64,000 nt of DNA from Wyeomyia smithii (GCF_029784165.1 NC_073694.1:38049006-38113005), one strand, 5' to 3'. Positions 48,801 to 59,989 are shown, counted from the stretch's first letter. Translations and numbers: made by a program. Notes: generated by a model not told the origin, from the sequence alone.

Positions 48801-48960
48801 TGCCGTTCGCGGATGACGTCAACACGAAACCGCGCGCACGCTGTGCACGAGTCAAGTCCTGCGTGTGTACCGAGAACTTAACCTTCGCTAATAGCGTGGC
48901 CGATGGCGAAAGATAAATAATAATGGCGTGCTCTCTCGGCTAATGTCCACCGGATGACAA
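45831..48960. other. Apparently unique GC-richer block
   Basis: The block contains GA/CT microsatellite runs (46021-46035, 46255-46268, 46704-46718) and no recognisable mobile DNA. No coding exon can be supported. It is presumed Notch intron 1 or upstream regulatory DNA. Confidence 0.45.
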
Positions 48961-49741
48961 TGGCTTTAATTGTCCAGCTCCGCTGATAGCCGAGTGGTGG
49001 TTAGATTTTCTTGGTCGATGTCACTACAATGGCCGGAATACAGTTTTTCTGTTCAACATGACGGTGCACATGGGGAACAAGTGGTTTAAATATTTATCTT
49101 AATTTACATGTATGATATGAATTGATTATAAAAATTTACTGCCTTCTTTTTCAAAATGTCAGAAAGGGCAGAAATGTAGATTTAATTTTTACCAATATAA
49201 CAAAATAGGAGTTTGTAACTTTACTTCTCGGCAACACTGTTGTTAACAATGCTGAAATTCTGGCAACTTCGGTGGAATTGTGGAATCTCAAGAGAAATTA
49301 TAGAACACTTGAAGAATCCTCCATAAAATTCAATCGCCAATAAGTATAGTTTACTTTATGAGCGGTTTCAAAACACGTTTGATATTCCTCTTAAAATATC
49401 TCTAGGAAACCAAAGATTCTTTCGGTACTAATGAAACTCATCATTATGTTGTAATGTTGTTGTGTGGTATGAACGAATAAAAAATAAACGAGAAATGGAA
49501 ATAATAATATTCATAGTTGGTATACCCATAGTTGTGATACTAATGAACTATCATTTTTTAGCTCTTTTCATTTCAACGTCTATGTTTTGTGTTTTTCGCG
49601 GACTCTTTTGGTTAAAATTTGTTTGCATTAGGGAGGTCGAACATGATGCAAACCAAAATATTGTCAGTCTTGCACAAGAAGTTTTAGTTTTGAAGGCGTC
49701 TTATGAGGAATCAACATAAAACCGTGGGTAATTGCTTGATG

Positions 49742-49830
49742 TCAGTGGTTCCCAAACGGGGGTCCGCGTCCGCCAGGGGAGCTTCGGAGCCCATCTAAGG
49801 AGTTCGCGAAGGCCTTGGTAAATTTTAAAA
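49742..49830 (+). repeat. hAT-type terminal fragment
   Basis: GTCAGTGGTTCCCAAACGGG followed by GTCCGCGTCC is the typical outward end of hAT-type MITEs (CAGTGGTTCCCAAAC). No matching inverse end was found within the next kilobase, so this is a solo end or its partner has decayed. Confidence 0.5.
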
Positions 49831-50404
49831 TTACTTCCTAAAATTCATATAATCTTGACAGTAATCACGATCGTTAATCACACACCCACAATAAACGGAG
49901 ATTTTATTACTTTCGGACAATACTTTATTACTTTTTGTGTCTTATGACCGCGCATTATACATAAAAAGTAACAAAATATATGACGGCCACACAAGGTACA
50001 TGCGAGCACGCCAGGCACATACTTCATGAGTTGACACCAACTGCCTGCTGTGATATCCTTTGCATCAGTGCCAATAGGGTTAACTAATGCTCGCTTCCAT
50101 GAGCCTAGACTATTCTGATGTCTCGAAGGTAAAGCTTTTTCGAAAAGTTCATGACAACCTTCTTATTAGACAAATCGACGATTTGTTGTGTAAATGTTGT
50201 TAAACTGATGTCCCGAAGTATAACATGCTGGCATAGGTAACAGTACCACATCGAGTCATGTATTAGTAGAGCGTTGGTCTCTCATCGTCTATCAGTGCAT
50301 TAGAGCTCGATTTTTATTTGTATGCAGCCGAGCCAAGTGATCTACATAACTACATAACCGCTGTCAATGCACAGTGGGGCATGTTAGGCTAACACGCAGG
50401 TATC

Positions 50405-50640
50405 GTGTTGCAACCTGGAAGACAATCAAATCGCCATTTGAATTGCCTTCTTCTCTTCGTGTCGTATAAAGGCAAATGCCAGATGGCGCCGCAAACTCAG
50501 TCGAGCAACTACGCTGTTGCGTGTTGTATATTGAACATATTGACAGGAGAACAACAAAATTCTGCACGTGTCGGTAGAAGCAGATAAGAGGAGGTGCAGT
50601 GCATTCCCAAGCACGCAACAGTTTAACGTGCTTATTGTAT
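50405..50640 (-). repeat. CAACACGCAA repeat family, copy 3, inverted
   Basis: On the minus strand it reads AATTTTGTTGTTCTCC, then ATACAACACGCAACAGCG, in the same order as TTTTGTTGTTCCCC and ATGCAACACGCAACAGCG in the copy at 18526. This confirms a dispersed family rather than a local duplication. Confidence 0.65.
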
Positions 50641-50659
50641 TACTACCAATGAACAGATA

Positions 50660-51682
50660 TTAACCCTCTCCCGCTCACGAGGTTTTTCATGATTTAAAAA
50701 TACTTTCCGGGCCAATTTAGGCAAAATACTGTGCAGAATAGTTTAAATCACTGTAAAACATTGTATTTTGAAGAAAAAAGCGAATTTTGAAATGGTGCTC
50801 CAGAGCACCTATGAGCACAGCAAGGACTTTTTTAAAAACACGAAAAAAAAATGCTGATACTTTTTGAAGTATTTATCAAATACTCTAGGAAATAATAAAA
50901 ACAACGTAGTTTTTGAAAAAAAAAAAAACTTGACTTAGTCAATCATGATGATGAAAGGACGAATTTAGAAGAGCTTGTCATATCCGAGTTCTCCTCTTTT
51001 CTTAATCTCTGAGTTGTCATGTACCTAGATTTTGGCTTGCAGCTTTTCCCAGAAATGGTAAGTTAGACCCACTTTCATTTCTTTCCTGGCCCGTTTTGCT
51101 GGTGTTTTTATTTCAACCTCGTTTGTATCGGAAAAATACTTATGAACTTCATCTGGTAATGGATCTATCGCAAAAATAGCGACTTCATCTTCAATGTCGC
51201 TTCCCATCTCATCAGCTTCTGATTCATCCCCTTCAAGAATCACCACGTAGTGAGAAGAACGGCCAGCAAAAACATTAAATCAGATATATAGTTTATTTAA
51301 GGCCATCTGTTTTTTTGTCTCCTATATGCCCAGTGGTGCTCTGAGGCACCATTTAAAAACTTATGGAACAAGTGAACAAGAACAAAAATTGTTTATTTTA
51401 TGGACCGTTACACTCAATGAACAATAGATCTACGTAAAAGTTATTTTTGATATAAAAACGAATAATGAATGTTATAGAAAAACAGTTGCTAAAAACACAC
51501 ATTATTTTTTATCGTAAAATTCGGACTTTCTCCTGTAGTTTTCTTGATAACAAATCGAACATTGAATCAAGCTGACATTTGATATGCCAAGTTGAAAGTA
51601 CATTAGAAATGCAAGATTTTGTCGAGGTATGGTCATTACAATTCTTGGTGCTCTAGAGTCACCATGAGCGGGAAAGGGTTAA
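50660..51682 (-). mobile_element. piggyBac-like element, internally deleted (1023 bp)
   Basis: TTAA flanks both sides. Inverted ends are TTAACCCTCTCCCGCTCA on the left and the same with one mismatch on the right. Subterminal motifs built on GGTGCTC...GAGCACC occur at 50792, 51331 and 51643. The minus strand carries a short acidic-then-basic frame (51025-51207) like a piggyBac transposase N-terminus. TTAA target sites and CCC ends fit the piggyBac superfamily. A full element would need about 2.3 kb or more, so most of the transposase is missing. Confidence 0.85.
51025..51207 (-). pseudogene. piggyBac-like transposase N-terminal remnant
   Basis: From the ATG at 51205-51207 the frame reads MGSDIEDEVAIFAIDPLPDE, then VHKYFSDTNEVEIKTPAKRA, RKEMKVGLT and WEKLQAKI before a stop. 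In-frame codons upstream of the ATG are also acidic (EGDESEADE), with a stop codon further upstream. An acidic N-terminus followed by a basic stretch is typical of piggyBac transposases. The dimerisation and catalytic domains are absent. Assignment rests on this character and on the TTAA-flanked element around it; sequence similarity alone would be weak. Confidence 0.5.
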
Positions 51683-52176
51683 ACACCGATGTCTTGATTT
51701 ACAGGTAAAGCTAGTTAACTAGTAAACTAGTTGTGTTGAAATTCGTGCACATTCAACCAATCACGAGCTCGATTCCCATTTGCTTGTTGGATGCTGCTTG
51801 CTGGCCAACTTTATATCGGGAATGCAGGAAATTGAATCACTCATTTCATTTTGGTGGTCGTTACGAGGAGACGGCGTTTGAAATTGATGAAATTTGGAGC
51901 TGCATTGGGTTGCTGCATTGTTAAGATTCATTTAATCGAGGTGTATTCATTCAAAGTCCTGCATGACTAAATATTGGGTATCTAAAAGACAACAAAAAAC
52001 CCTTAACTTCTGTACAGATCTATGAGCAGATTTAGGTTTTATTTTCATTCAGATTTTCGGAGAAACAAAACTCGTTCTGTCAGCAATAAAAGAAATTTTT
52101 GAGATAATTGAACTTTTTGGACTAAAAGAGACTGATCAAAAGATAGAAAACAGTTCGAAGTTTTTTCGATAAAAAT

Positions 52177-52730
52177 AAGCAAAGCCTTGGTGCTACATTC
52201 CGATTCGGAACTTGACCTTCTGATTTTTATACAATGACTTCTTAGCCGACTGTTTAGTGTACAGGACAATTGCGGGGCTAGTGCTACGATCCTACTGACA
52301 TTAACAGTCTCTCCCAAGCCGAGACTCGAACCTACGACGACTGGCTTGTTAGGCCAGCATCGTACCTCGAGACCATCTAGGACAGCGGTTCTCAACCTTT
52401 TTTTTGTCCGCGTACCCCTTGGCGTTATTTTCCGAATCAATTGTACCCTCTGGCTTGGAAGGTTCTCGCAGAATGGGAGAGAGTAGTGGTAGATCATGTT
52501 GTGGTAGTCTAGTTTAGGTATTAAATTGGACTGTGATTTGTTTTATTGCTACAGTCGTATTCTAACAGGAAGTTTGAACAACATATAAAGTATTATAAAA
52601 AAATTGCTTTGTCCGCCATTACTGATTTTTCTCTCGCGTACCCCCTGAAGGCTCTCGCGTACCCCTAGGGGTACGCGTACCCCAGGTTGAGAACCGCTGA
52701 TCTAGGAGATATCTCAAGCTCACCTTTCTC
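52177..52730 (-). mobile_element. tRNA-Val-like SINE, interrupted by a hAT MITE
   Basis: On the minus strand the head reads GATGCTGGCCTAACAAGCCA followed by GTCGTCGTAGGTTCGAGTC. This gives an anticodon-arm-like stem CTGGC/GCCAG with loop CTAACAA (AAC, Val-like) and a pol III B box GGTTCGAGTC. The body (GGATCGTAGCACTAGCCCCG ... CACCAAGGCTTTGCTT) is shared with 19570-19711. The element is split at 52383-52699 by a MITE with target duplication ATCTAGGA. The 5' limit is approximate. Confidence 0.82.
52383..52699. mobile_element. hAT-type MITE with perfect 8-bp target duplication (317 bp)
   Basis: The ends are CAGCGGTTCTCAACCT and its exact inverse. Both flanks carry ATCTAGGA (52375-52382, 52700-52707). 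Ends of the CAGnGGTTCTCAA type with 8-bp duplications are characteristic of hAT MITEs. Subterminal repeats of CGCGTACCCC occur near both ends (52410; four close variants at 52636-52682). The element lies inside the tRNA-like head region of a SINE and is therefore younger than it. Confidence 0.95.
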
Positions 52731-52789
52731 AAATATACGTAGAAACCCCATCGTGTTCTAGCAAATACAATAATAACAATTAATAGCTT

Positions 52790-53640
52790 TTTTTATGAGA
52801 ATAATGTATAACTTTCTGAAGTTTTACGACTAAACACAGAAGAAGGAAGATATAATAAAATCAAATAGGACAGTGTATCTCGATCGTAACTCTTGATGGA
52901 GGGGGGAGGGGGGCGGCTAAGACGGCAGATTTTGTAAATCGTTTCATGGGAGCTGTGGTAGCGCATAACGGGCGAATTTCCGCTGAACGCTCTCCAGTTT
53001 TTCACTCCAACTAGCCTAATAATGATTCCAGATAACACTGGCTAACTCTCCAAAAGATCATCGAACTCATAAGCTATTTTGAACATGAATCCCAGTTATT
53101 AGTTTGCATGATCGAATGCTGTAGATAGATAAGATTCGAACGGAAGCTTCTTATATAGTATCACTCCCAAATATTTGACATGATTGACTCCGCTTAGCTT
53201 AGTTCCAGCTATATCACAGTCAAATAAGACAACGTTCTGAACGCAATGGTTACTAATAATTAAGCATTTTTCAACACTTAACATCAATCAGTTTCTCATA
53301 CACTAGTTGTGAAACAGATTCGATAGGTTTCATAATTCTCGCAGTCTCCGAGTCAGCAGATAGTCAGAAATATTTTTAAATTATAGTCCCGATTGAGGGA
53401 AATTACTGTTGAAAAATATTGAGAACAGTAATGTGCCCAGGCTACTACCATGAGATACGCCTGAACAATTTGTAAGTTGGGTAGTCATGATTCCCAATCC
53501 GTACACAAAGTTGTCTGCCAGCTATTCCAATCATTTGCAAAACTTTTGAGTACAGCCAAGCTAACTTATTCGTGAGAAAAGTATGGTTAATGATGTCGAA
53601 GGCGGTGGTACTCATATTTTCAATGCAGTAGGACACGAAG
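52790..53640 (-). pseudogene. Jockey-clade LINE relic, reverse transcriptase
   Basis: Minus-strand frames read FDIINHTFLTNKLAWLYSKV, RQLCVRIGNHDYPTYKLF and SGVSHGSSLGTLLFSIFFN (near 53410-53475), then LSVEKCLIISNHCVQNVVLF, DIAGTKLSGVNHVKYLGVIL and HANKLLGFMFKIAYEF. These are the ordered palm-domain and KYLGVxL blocks of Jockey-clade ORF2. The YADD block between SGVSHGS and LSVEKC is degraded. Several frameshifts exist. It is 5'-truncated and on the opposite strand from the relics at 29-32 kb and 42.5 kb. Confidence 0.85.
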
Positions 53641-53929
53641 TATTTATTTTGATGGTACCACGGAAAAATTCGTGTTGCGTAATAATTGCAGACAGTAAAC
53701 AGGGTCTAATTGACGAGTTTCAACAACTTTGGACTCCTTAAAAAGCGAAGTTATTACTGTAGAGTTTGCTATACTGCATTCATCTAATTTTTGTGAAACT
53801 GAGGACAGACTAGACTTTATGAAAAAATGTATTGTGTTTGTTTATTTTAGGAGTAACAACAATGCGTGTTCTGTTGGCTACAAAACGGTAATTGGTTTTG
53901 AGGAAGCGACTTTTTTAATAAAAAAATAA

Positions 53930-56060
53930 AGGGAAACAAACTTCTTGAAACCAGGGCTTGACAAGGTCATGTTCAATTAGAAATCGTCGGGCGATATTGA
54001 CGCTGTTGGGTCACATGAAAACTACTCGAATAATCTTGCATAATTGTTCTTTGACAAAATAGTGAATCAAAAATACATTTCTGCGATATTTATTGAGGTT
54101 CAATGACAATGACTGCTAATAATTGTTTGTGTTATTGATGTACTATTTCGGTGTATTTTTTTGTAATTGGAACCATCATATGTCACAAAAACTATGGCAG
54201 TTGGTTTAAAGCCATTCACTGACAAACAATGAAGAGCCATTAAAAACCTGTCATCATTTTGTCACACTACCACTTGAATCTTGATAGTAGAATAGCATCC
54301 AGCCGTAATCCACTCGTTACAAATGTCGACCTATCGGTCGAATAAAACGCTGGTTAACATTACAGGGAACTACTGTCAGCAGTGGCGTGGCGTTCTTGTT
54401 TTCGCATATTTTCAAGCGAGACATTCTTCATTGAAATCCAACCCACGTCCATTCAAAGTGACGCGCTACCGTACTGCCTACTCCTGGGCCTAGTGCTGTA
54501 ATTCAAAACCTCCGCCAGCAGTAAGTAACAACAACAGTCCTATCACAGAATAAATGCATCCACCGGCGACGATCGCAGAGCAGTACCGTCGTCGGAGGGT
54601 ACCGCAACAGGATAATCTCTCTTTCTCTCTCTGTCGGACTATTCTCGCTGGTTACTCCTCCAATTTCCTCCTGGGCGGACGACAGAGAGTGTCGTCGTTT
54701 TATACTTTACTTTTAAAAAAATAATATATCTTCCTGGTATTGTTACCCGCTGTAACCATCATCATCGCAGTTCACCCCGTTCATTGAAACCCATTCAGTG
54801 GACGGACGCGAACCGACAACCACATGCAATTTAAAGGGCCCACTTCACATGCAACATGCTGCACACTCCCCCTCCCTGACGGTGTGCGCGAACCACGACA
54901 ACGGCGGTTGATCGTCGACGTCCTCGCGTTGCGTTATAACGTTCCTAGTTGCAAGAGAGAACCGCCGCACCATATGTTGTCATTCAAGCTCCGGTTTTCA
55001 TGGTGGCATAACACTCTTGCTCGCTCCCTTCTGGTCCTAAAATTAAGTGGAACGCTCGAGCACACTAGCACACGAGTACGAAGGGTGTATGCATGTGTAT
55101 GGACTTCGACTAGATTCAACGGTGGTTCAGTTGGTAACAACAAGTAGTCAGTCAGACCGTTGGTTGGTAGGACCTGCAAGTGATTGCAGCTGCTATCCAC
55201 GGTGCTCACCAATACCACCGTGGTTTTCCTATTCCATAAACGCACACCGCTGAGCAGCAGAATATGTTAAAACGACTTGTTGTGGCTGATGGTGAACACA
55301 AAAAAAGAAACGAAGAATGAAAATAAAATAACGAACACCTTAAGGTCTATACAGCCAGCTTTTGAACTACCAGAGTGCAACCCCAGCCCGGCAAGAGGAA
55401 AACGATGAACCAGAAAAAGGATGTTGAAAGATATTAATTTACCATCTTCTTTGCGCTGAACAATCACCAGATTCGGGACTAGGGGCCCATTATGAATGCC
55501 GTCGATTGGTGGCAAACAGACAGAGCAGGGCGGAGTAGCGGAGATGTCTGATCGACAGCAGCGGCAACAACAGCAGCGTTTTGGCGACTGGAGGGAATTA
55601 AAAATCTGTGTTAAACAAGAACATGATCATCAGTGAGAGAGAGACAGGCAATAATGTGGCGATCCCTCTTTTTTTTGTTGGTCAGTTTTTTTCCTTTGCA
55701 TGTGCATATTGGGTTCTCCCTTCTGCATCATCCTCATCATCATCATCGTTACATGACGGGGTAGGAGACCTTGTCCGATTGAATATTTCGCAAAAAGCCA
55801 CCCATCGAGGAGGAATAGTTGTTTGCTCATGTTTTATTGTGTTGCTTGCTGCCGAGCGAGGGGAGCGCAACTCCGACCGGTAAATATTTGTTTTTTTTAT
55901 TCATTCGCGTCCCCGCAGCGTTGCAGTTTTCGGAACTTTTCGGTGGTCCTACATCACGGGCGGAACCGAAAGGAAACTGTGGCGATATGTGTGTGTCCAC
56001 GGAAGTTGAACCGAAAGCGGGGGCAAAAATGCATGATTCTGGCGTACATCAACTTTGACA
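53930..56060. other. Mostly unique block with short microsatellites
   Basis: The block includes a (CAT)n/(TCA)n tract at 55731-55748 and CT-rich runs near 54617. Frames up to 107 codons (54824-55147 plus; 54934-55245 minus) overlap on opposite strands without domain features. No promoter elements were recognised with confidence. Confidence 0.4.
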
Positions 56061-56220
56061 CTTGACTTATTGATGTCCTGTTAGATGGGGTTTGGTGGGC
56101 GCAATTAGGTTAAAAATTACTAAACAGGTAATTTCTAACGCGAAAAAAATGTGAAAAAGCTGCAAAAAAGTGATCGAAACTATTTTGCCCAAAAAAAAAA
56201 AATACTTGGAGAGCCCTAAT

Positions 56221-56500
56221 CTGCCGTGAGATGACAAAGTGACGTAAAGGCAATTTTTTCGAACATGGGTTTTCAGGCCAATTTGTTTATTATTCGAAGA
56301 CCTATCTTTTGGTATCTTCCTTTTCGTTGTTACTTATCCGTATGTTGTATAAAATCATAAAATCAAAAAAAAAAAAAAAAAAAAAACAAAGTAACGAAGG
56401 CACCCATTTTAATTCAAAGGTGGCGAGAAATTCATTCGTTTTTGGGCCGTACTGAAAAACTGATCACTTGGATCTACGTCACAATGTCATATCACGGCAG
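56221..56500 (+). mobile_element. CTGCCGTGA MITE, left unit of an inverted pair
   Basis: This 280-bp unit has terminal inverted repeats CTGCCGTGAGATGACA / CTGCCGTGATATGACA, each continuing into GTGACGTA. Its interior (GCCAATTTGTTTATTATTCGAA, TCTTTTGGTATCTT, GTTTTTGGGCCGTA) reappears in reverse at 57257-57505. A poly-A run of about 22 lies at 56365-56386. No coding capacity. Confidence 0.85.
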
Positions 56501-56504
56501 TAAT

Positions 56505-57113
56505 GTCTTCAGTAAAGTTGTTTCATTATTTAATATTCTAAAGAATTTGCAATTTTGTGATTAATCAAACTGAAATTTATTTTATTTTTCTCATTTTTGC
56601 ATACAAAAACCCACTTTGCTCGGCAAAAATGGGGCATATTTTATAAGAAACGACTCAGCCGAAGACACCAGACTTCTGCTCATCTAAATGAACTTTTGTT
56701 GAGTTTTCTATTCCTGTTAGTAAATAAGTGCATCATTTCATTCGAAATCTTCAATAACTAGCTAAATATAAGATAAACATAAACTCTCTCCGGTGAAATT
56801 ATGTGTTTTGTTATGGTAAACAACACTGTAGAACATTGAAAAATTATATAAAATTAATATTAAAAGTTATTAAAAAAATGGATTTGAAGGTACATTCCTT
56901 AAAAACACCACAAAAGTTCATTTAAATAAGTAGATAGAAGTATGATGTCTTCTGCAAAGTTTTTTCTTATAAAATATACTCTAACTTTGTCGAAAAAAGT
57001 GGATACTTATATGCAAAAATGAGGAAAAGAAAATTCGTTTCTCACTTCTAGACGAATCAGTCACAAAATTACAATTTCTGTAAAATAATTAAAGGAATAA
57101 TTTTGCTGAAGAC
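56505..57113. mobile_element. Deletion derivative of the Tc1/mariner family (609 bp)
   Basis: Inverted ends begin GTCTTCAGTAAAGTT and GTCTTCAGCAAAATT and extend over about 55 bp to AATTTTGTGA. Subterminal sequence (ATATGCAAAAATGAG...CGTTTCTCACTTCTAGA) matches the 3' region of the element at 43270-44776 (ATATGTAAAAATGAG...CGTTTCTCACTTTTAGA). No transposase sequence remains. It begins four bases after the left CTGCCGTGA MITE. Confidence 0.78.
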
Positions 57114-57256
57114 ACTATGGCTCTCAAATCAATCTTTTGGGTCAAAATAGTCTTGATCGCGTCTTTGCGTCTTCTGTTGATTTTTCGTGGCATTTTGATA
57201 CACTTGTGCGTCAACCTTAACGGTAATGACGAACATTGTTGAAGTTTAGTATACCT

Positions 57257-57505
57257 CTGCCGTGATATAACATTATGACGTACATTCATTTGATCAGTTT
57301 TTCAATACGGCCCAAAAACGAACGTCACTTTTGTATTGAAATGGTGCATACGTCATTTCGTTTTCTTGATTTTATGCAACGTACGAATAAGTTACAACTA
57401 AAAGAAAGATACCAAAAGATGGGTTTTTCGAATAACGAACAAATTGGCATAAGAATCCCATATTTGAAAAAATGGCGCTTACGCCAGTCTGCGAAATTAC
57501 GGCAG
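57257..57505 (-). mobile_element. CTGCCGTGA MITE, right unit of an inverted pair
   Basis: This is an inverted relative of 56221-56500, with the ends CTGCCGTGATATAACA and (inverted) CTGCCGTAATTTCGCA. The interior matches on the reverse strand (GCCAATTTGTTCGTTATTCGAA, CTTTTGGTATCTTTC, CGTTTTTGGGCCGTA). It lacks the long poly-A run of the left unit. Confidence 0.82.
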
Positions 57506-57659
57506 ACCTGTTTCTCAACATTTTCAATAACTTGACACTGACCGACAAAGGCGCAAAAAACGTTGCCCATTTCTCTGAATTAAATTGCCCCTGGCAAGTT
57601 TCGAAGTGTGTAAAGTCTTTGAAGACTTAAATGAAGTTTTCTCGTAAGCAAAAATAAGA

Positions 57660-57775
57660 GCGATGAGCCCGGCGAGCAATTACTCTGCGGCCTTTTGACG
57701 TGCTTCCGAACTCGCTGGGGGCATCAAAATGGACAACAACGGTTAAAAAGCTATTTTTTCCAGTTTGAGTTCTAG
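57660..57775 (+). repeat. Direct repeat flanking the large palindrome, left copy
   Basis: GAGCAATTACTCTGCGGCCT and TTTTTTCCAGTTTGAG recur in the same order and orientation at about 59990-60100 (GAGCAATTCCTTTGCGGCCT, TTTTTCCAGTTTGAG). The pair brackets the 57847-59576 inverted repeat. Confidence 0.7.
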
Positions 57776-57846
57776 GCTAGGGCAAACCTGTATTGACAAC
57801 TGGTTTTTTTTTTCTCATCTATGATTGACAACTGGTTGACATACAG

Positions 57847-59576
57847 TGCACACTGGGCCAGAAATAGAATCTAGCGGAACGAAATTAATAGCGCTCTCAG
57901 GGTTTGACCAATCGGTTTCCAGTCTTCTACAAAGTTTCATGGTATAGTTAGTGCTTTATTTTGGATGTTTGAATTAGTTCGGAATTCAGCCGCAAAGGTG
58001 GCGTTGCGATGCCAACTTCTTTCTCTTACACGCTAGAGCTTTGCGGTTTTCGACAAAGTTGTAGAGCTCTAAATTCCATGAAACTTTGCAGAATGTACAA
58101 AATTTCTAACTCTTCAAGTTTCAGAGATCTTCGACTTTTTATAAATTTTGTCTGAATTTCACGTTATATTGTAATAATTTTATGAGTTCACTCGAATTAA
58201 TTTCTTACAAATTTTTTCTCGAAAGAAATTGAATAAATACGTCGTTTTCGTCCGAGTACAGAAGTTTTTGAAGTACTTAAGTGAAAATATTGCACAAAAT
58301 TTGAAAAAAATACATAATTTTGTGAAGAAGATATCTCAGCGGGTAGCAAGTATTAGCAAACCATGATTTTTTCTAAAAATTGTCCATAAAAAAATCTTAA
58401 TTTTCTGAAATTTTGAAAGAGGTGTTTTTTGGTGTTTTTGTGATATTTCAGTTTGAATATAACCATAGGTTTCATGTAAAAATACAATTGCTATGTATTT
58501 ATTGCATGGAATACACGGTCCAGTACTCTGATACTCTAACCAACCGACTTGCAGTCTTCAGCAAAGTTTCTCAGTGTAATAAGAACTTCAACTTGACGCT
58601 CAGTTTAGTTCGCGATTTGGCCGCAGAGATGGCGCTTCGACACCAATTTTTTATTCTTACACGCTAGAGCTCTGCAGTTTTCGACAAAGTTTTAGATTAG
58701 AAAATTTTTGTAACTTCGTAGAAGAAACAAAGTTTCTGTATCTTAAATTTTTTTGGAAATTTACGAGTTTTTTAAGAATTTGTTTGAGTTTCACGTTTTT
58801 TGTAATAGTTTTGTGGTTCGAAACATTAAAATCACCAAAAATATGCAATTCTCTGAATCAGCATACGTTTTCGGTTTAAGTAGACGTCAAGTTTTCATTA
58901 GTAAAGCTAGGCTTATTGAGAGTAGATCCGTTGCTATTGGATTTGGCTACGAAACAAACAAAGTAACATTTAAATATATTCAAGCTGAAATATCACAAAA
59001 ACACCAAAAAACACCTCATTTAAAATTTCAGAAAACGGAGATGTTTTGATGGACAATTTTTAGAAAAAATCATGGTTTGCTAATACTTGCTACCCGGTGA
59101 GATATCTACTTCACAAAATTATGTATTTTTTCAAATTTTGTGTAATATTTTCACTTAAGTACATCAAAAACTTCTGTACTCGGACGAAAACGACGTATTT
59201 ATTCAATTTCTATCGAGAAAAATTTGTAAGAAATTAATTCGAGTAAACTCATAAAATTATTACAATAAAACGTGAAATTCAGACAAAATTTATAAAAACT
59301 GAAACTTGAAGAGTTAGAAATTTTGTATATTCTGCAAAGTTTCATGGAATTTAGAGCTCTACAACTTTGTCGAAAACCGCAAAGCTCTAGCGTGTAAGAG
59401 AAAGAAGTTGGCATCGCAACGCCACCTTTGCGGCTAAATTCTGAACTAATTCAAACATCCAAAACGAAGCCCTAACTATACTAAGAAACTTTGTAGTAGA
59501 CTGGAAACCGATTTGCCAAACCCCGAGAGCGCTATTAATTTCGTTCCGCTAGATTCCATTTCTGGCCCAGTGTGCA
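57847..59576. repeat. Large near-palindrome, arms about 0.6 kb (fold-back element)
   Basis: The left arm 57847-58460 and the right arm 58974-59576 are reverse complements of one another with few differences over about 600 bp, estimated by eye at above 90%. Both start TGCACACTGGGCCAGAAAT at the outer edge and share AAAGGTGGCGTTGCGATGCC, ACACGCTAGAGCTTTGCGGT and TTTGTGATATTTCAG. The 513-bp spacer contains a diverged third relative of the arm (58550-58700: AGATGGCGCTTCGACACCAA, ACACGCTAGAGCTCTGCAG). There is no transposase frame. Likely a fold-back transposable element. A transcript crossing it would form a long hairpin. Confidence 0.9.
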
Positions 59577-59800
59577 GTGGTGGTAAAAATAATAGGTGTG
59601 AGCATTACTTATAAATTCTTCTGAATTTCAACCTATCAGGTATGAGGCATATTTGAACGCAATATCTGTTTGAAATTGCTTACAATATGAGCAATAAATA
59701 GAAAAATGCTATGTCAAAATTCGGTATTTTGTCCGTGAGCGAAAAAGAAACTTTCATTGACCAATATTTAAGTGGAAAATAATAGGTGTAAAGTAAACTA
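59577..59800. repeat. Tc1-like end fragment with repeated AATAATAGGTGT
   Basis: TGGTAAAAATAATAGGTGTG at 59580-59599 and TGGAAAATAATAGGTGTAAA at 59772-59791 are direct repeats of a motif like those at the ends of Tc1-type elements. The piece abuts the right edge of the large palindrome. No full element can be delimited. Confidence 0.45.
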
Positions 59801-59989
59801 TACATCGTGACGAGACTGTTATTACAATTTGCTTATTAAAAAATATTGATTTACGGTTTTCTGTAAGTGGAAACTGTAAGTCTGTACTGATAAAATAATA
59901 ATTCATAAGTTAGGTTTATAATTTTGCTGAAATTTTAAATAATTTTTATAAATTTTGGTTTATAATTTTAAATGAAGTTCGTGGGCAAA

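Noticed and set aside
52320..52382. tRNA-like sequence with a Val-type anticodon arm and B box, considered as a tRNA gene.
   Set aside because: The acceptor arm is not paired, the 5' side is interrupted by a MITE, and the downstream body matches another dispersed copy, so it is a SINE head.
58413..59049. Frames of 63-98 codons on both strands at 58.4-59.0 kb.
   Set aside because: They fall in the arms and spacer of the large palindrome, which generates mirrored chance frames.
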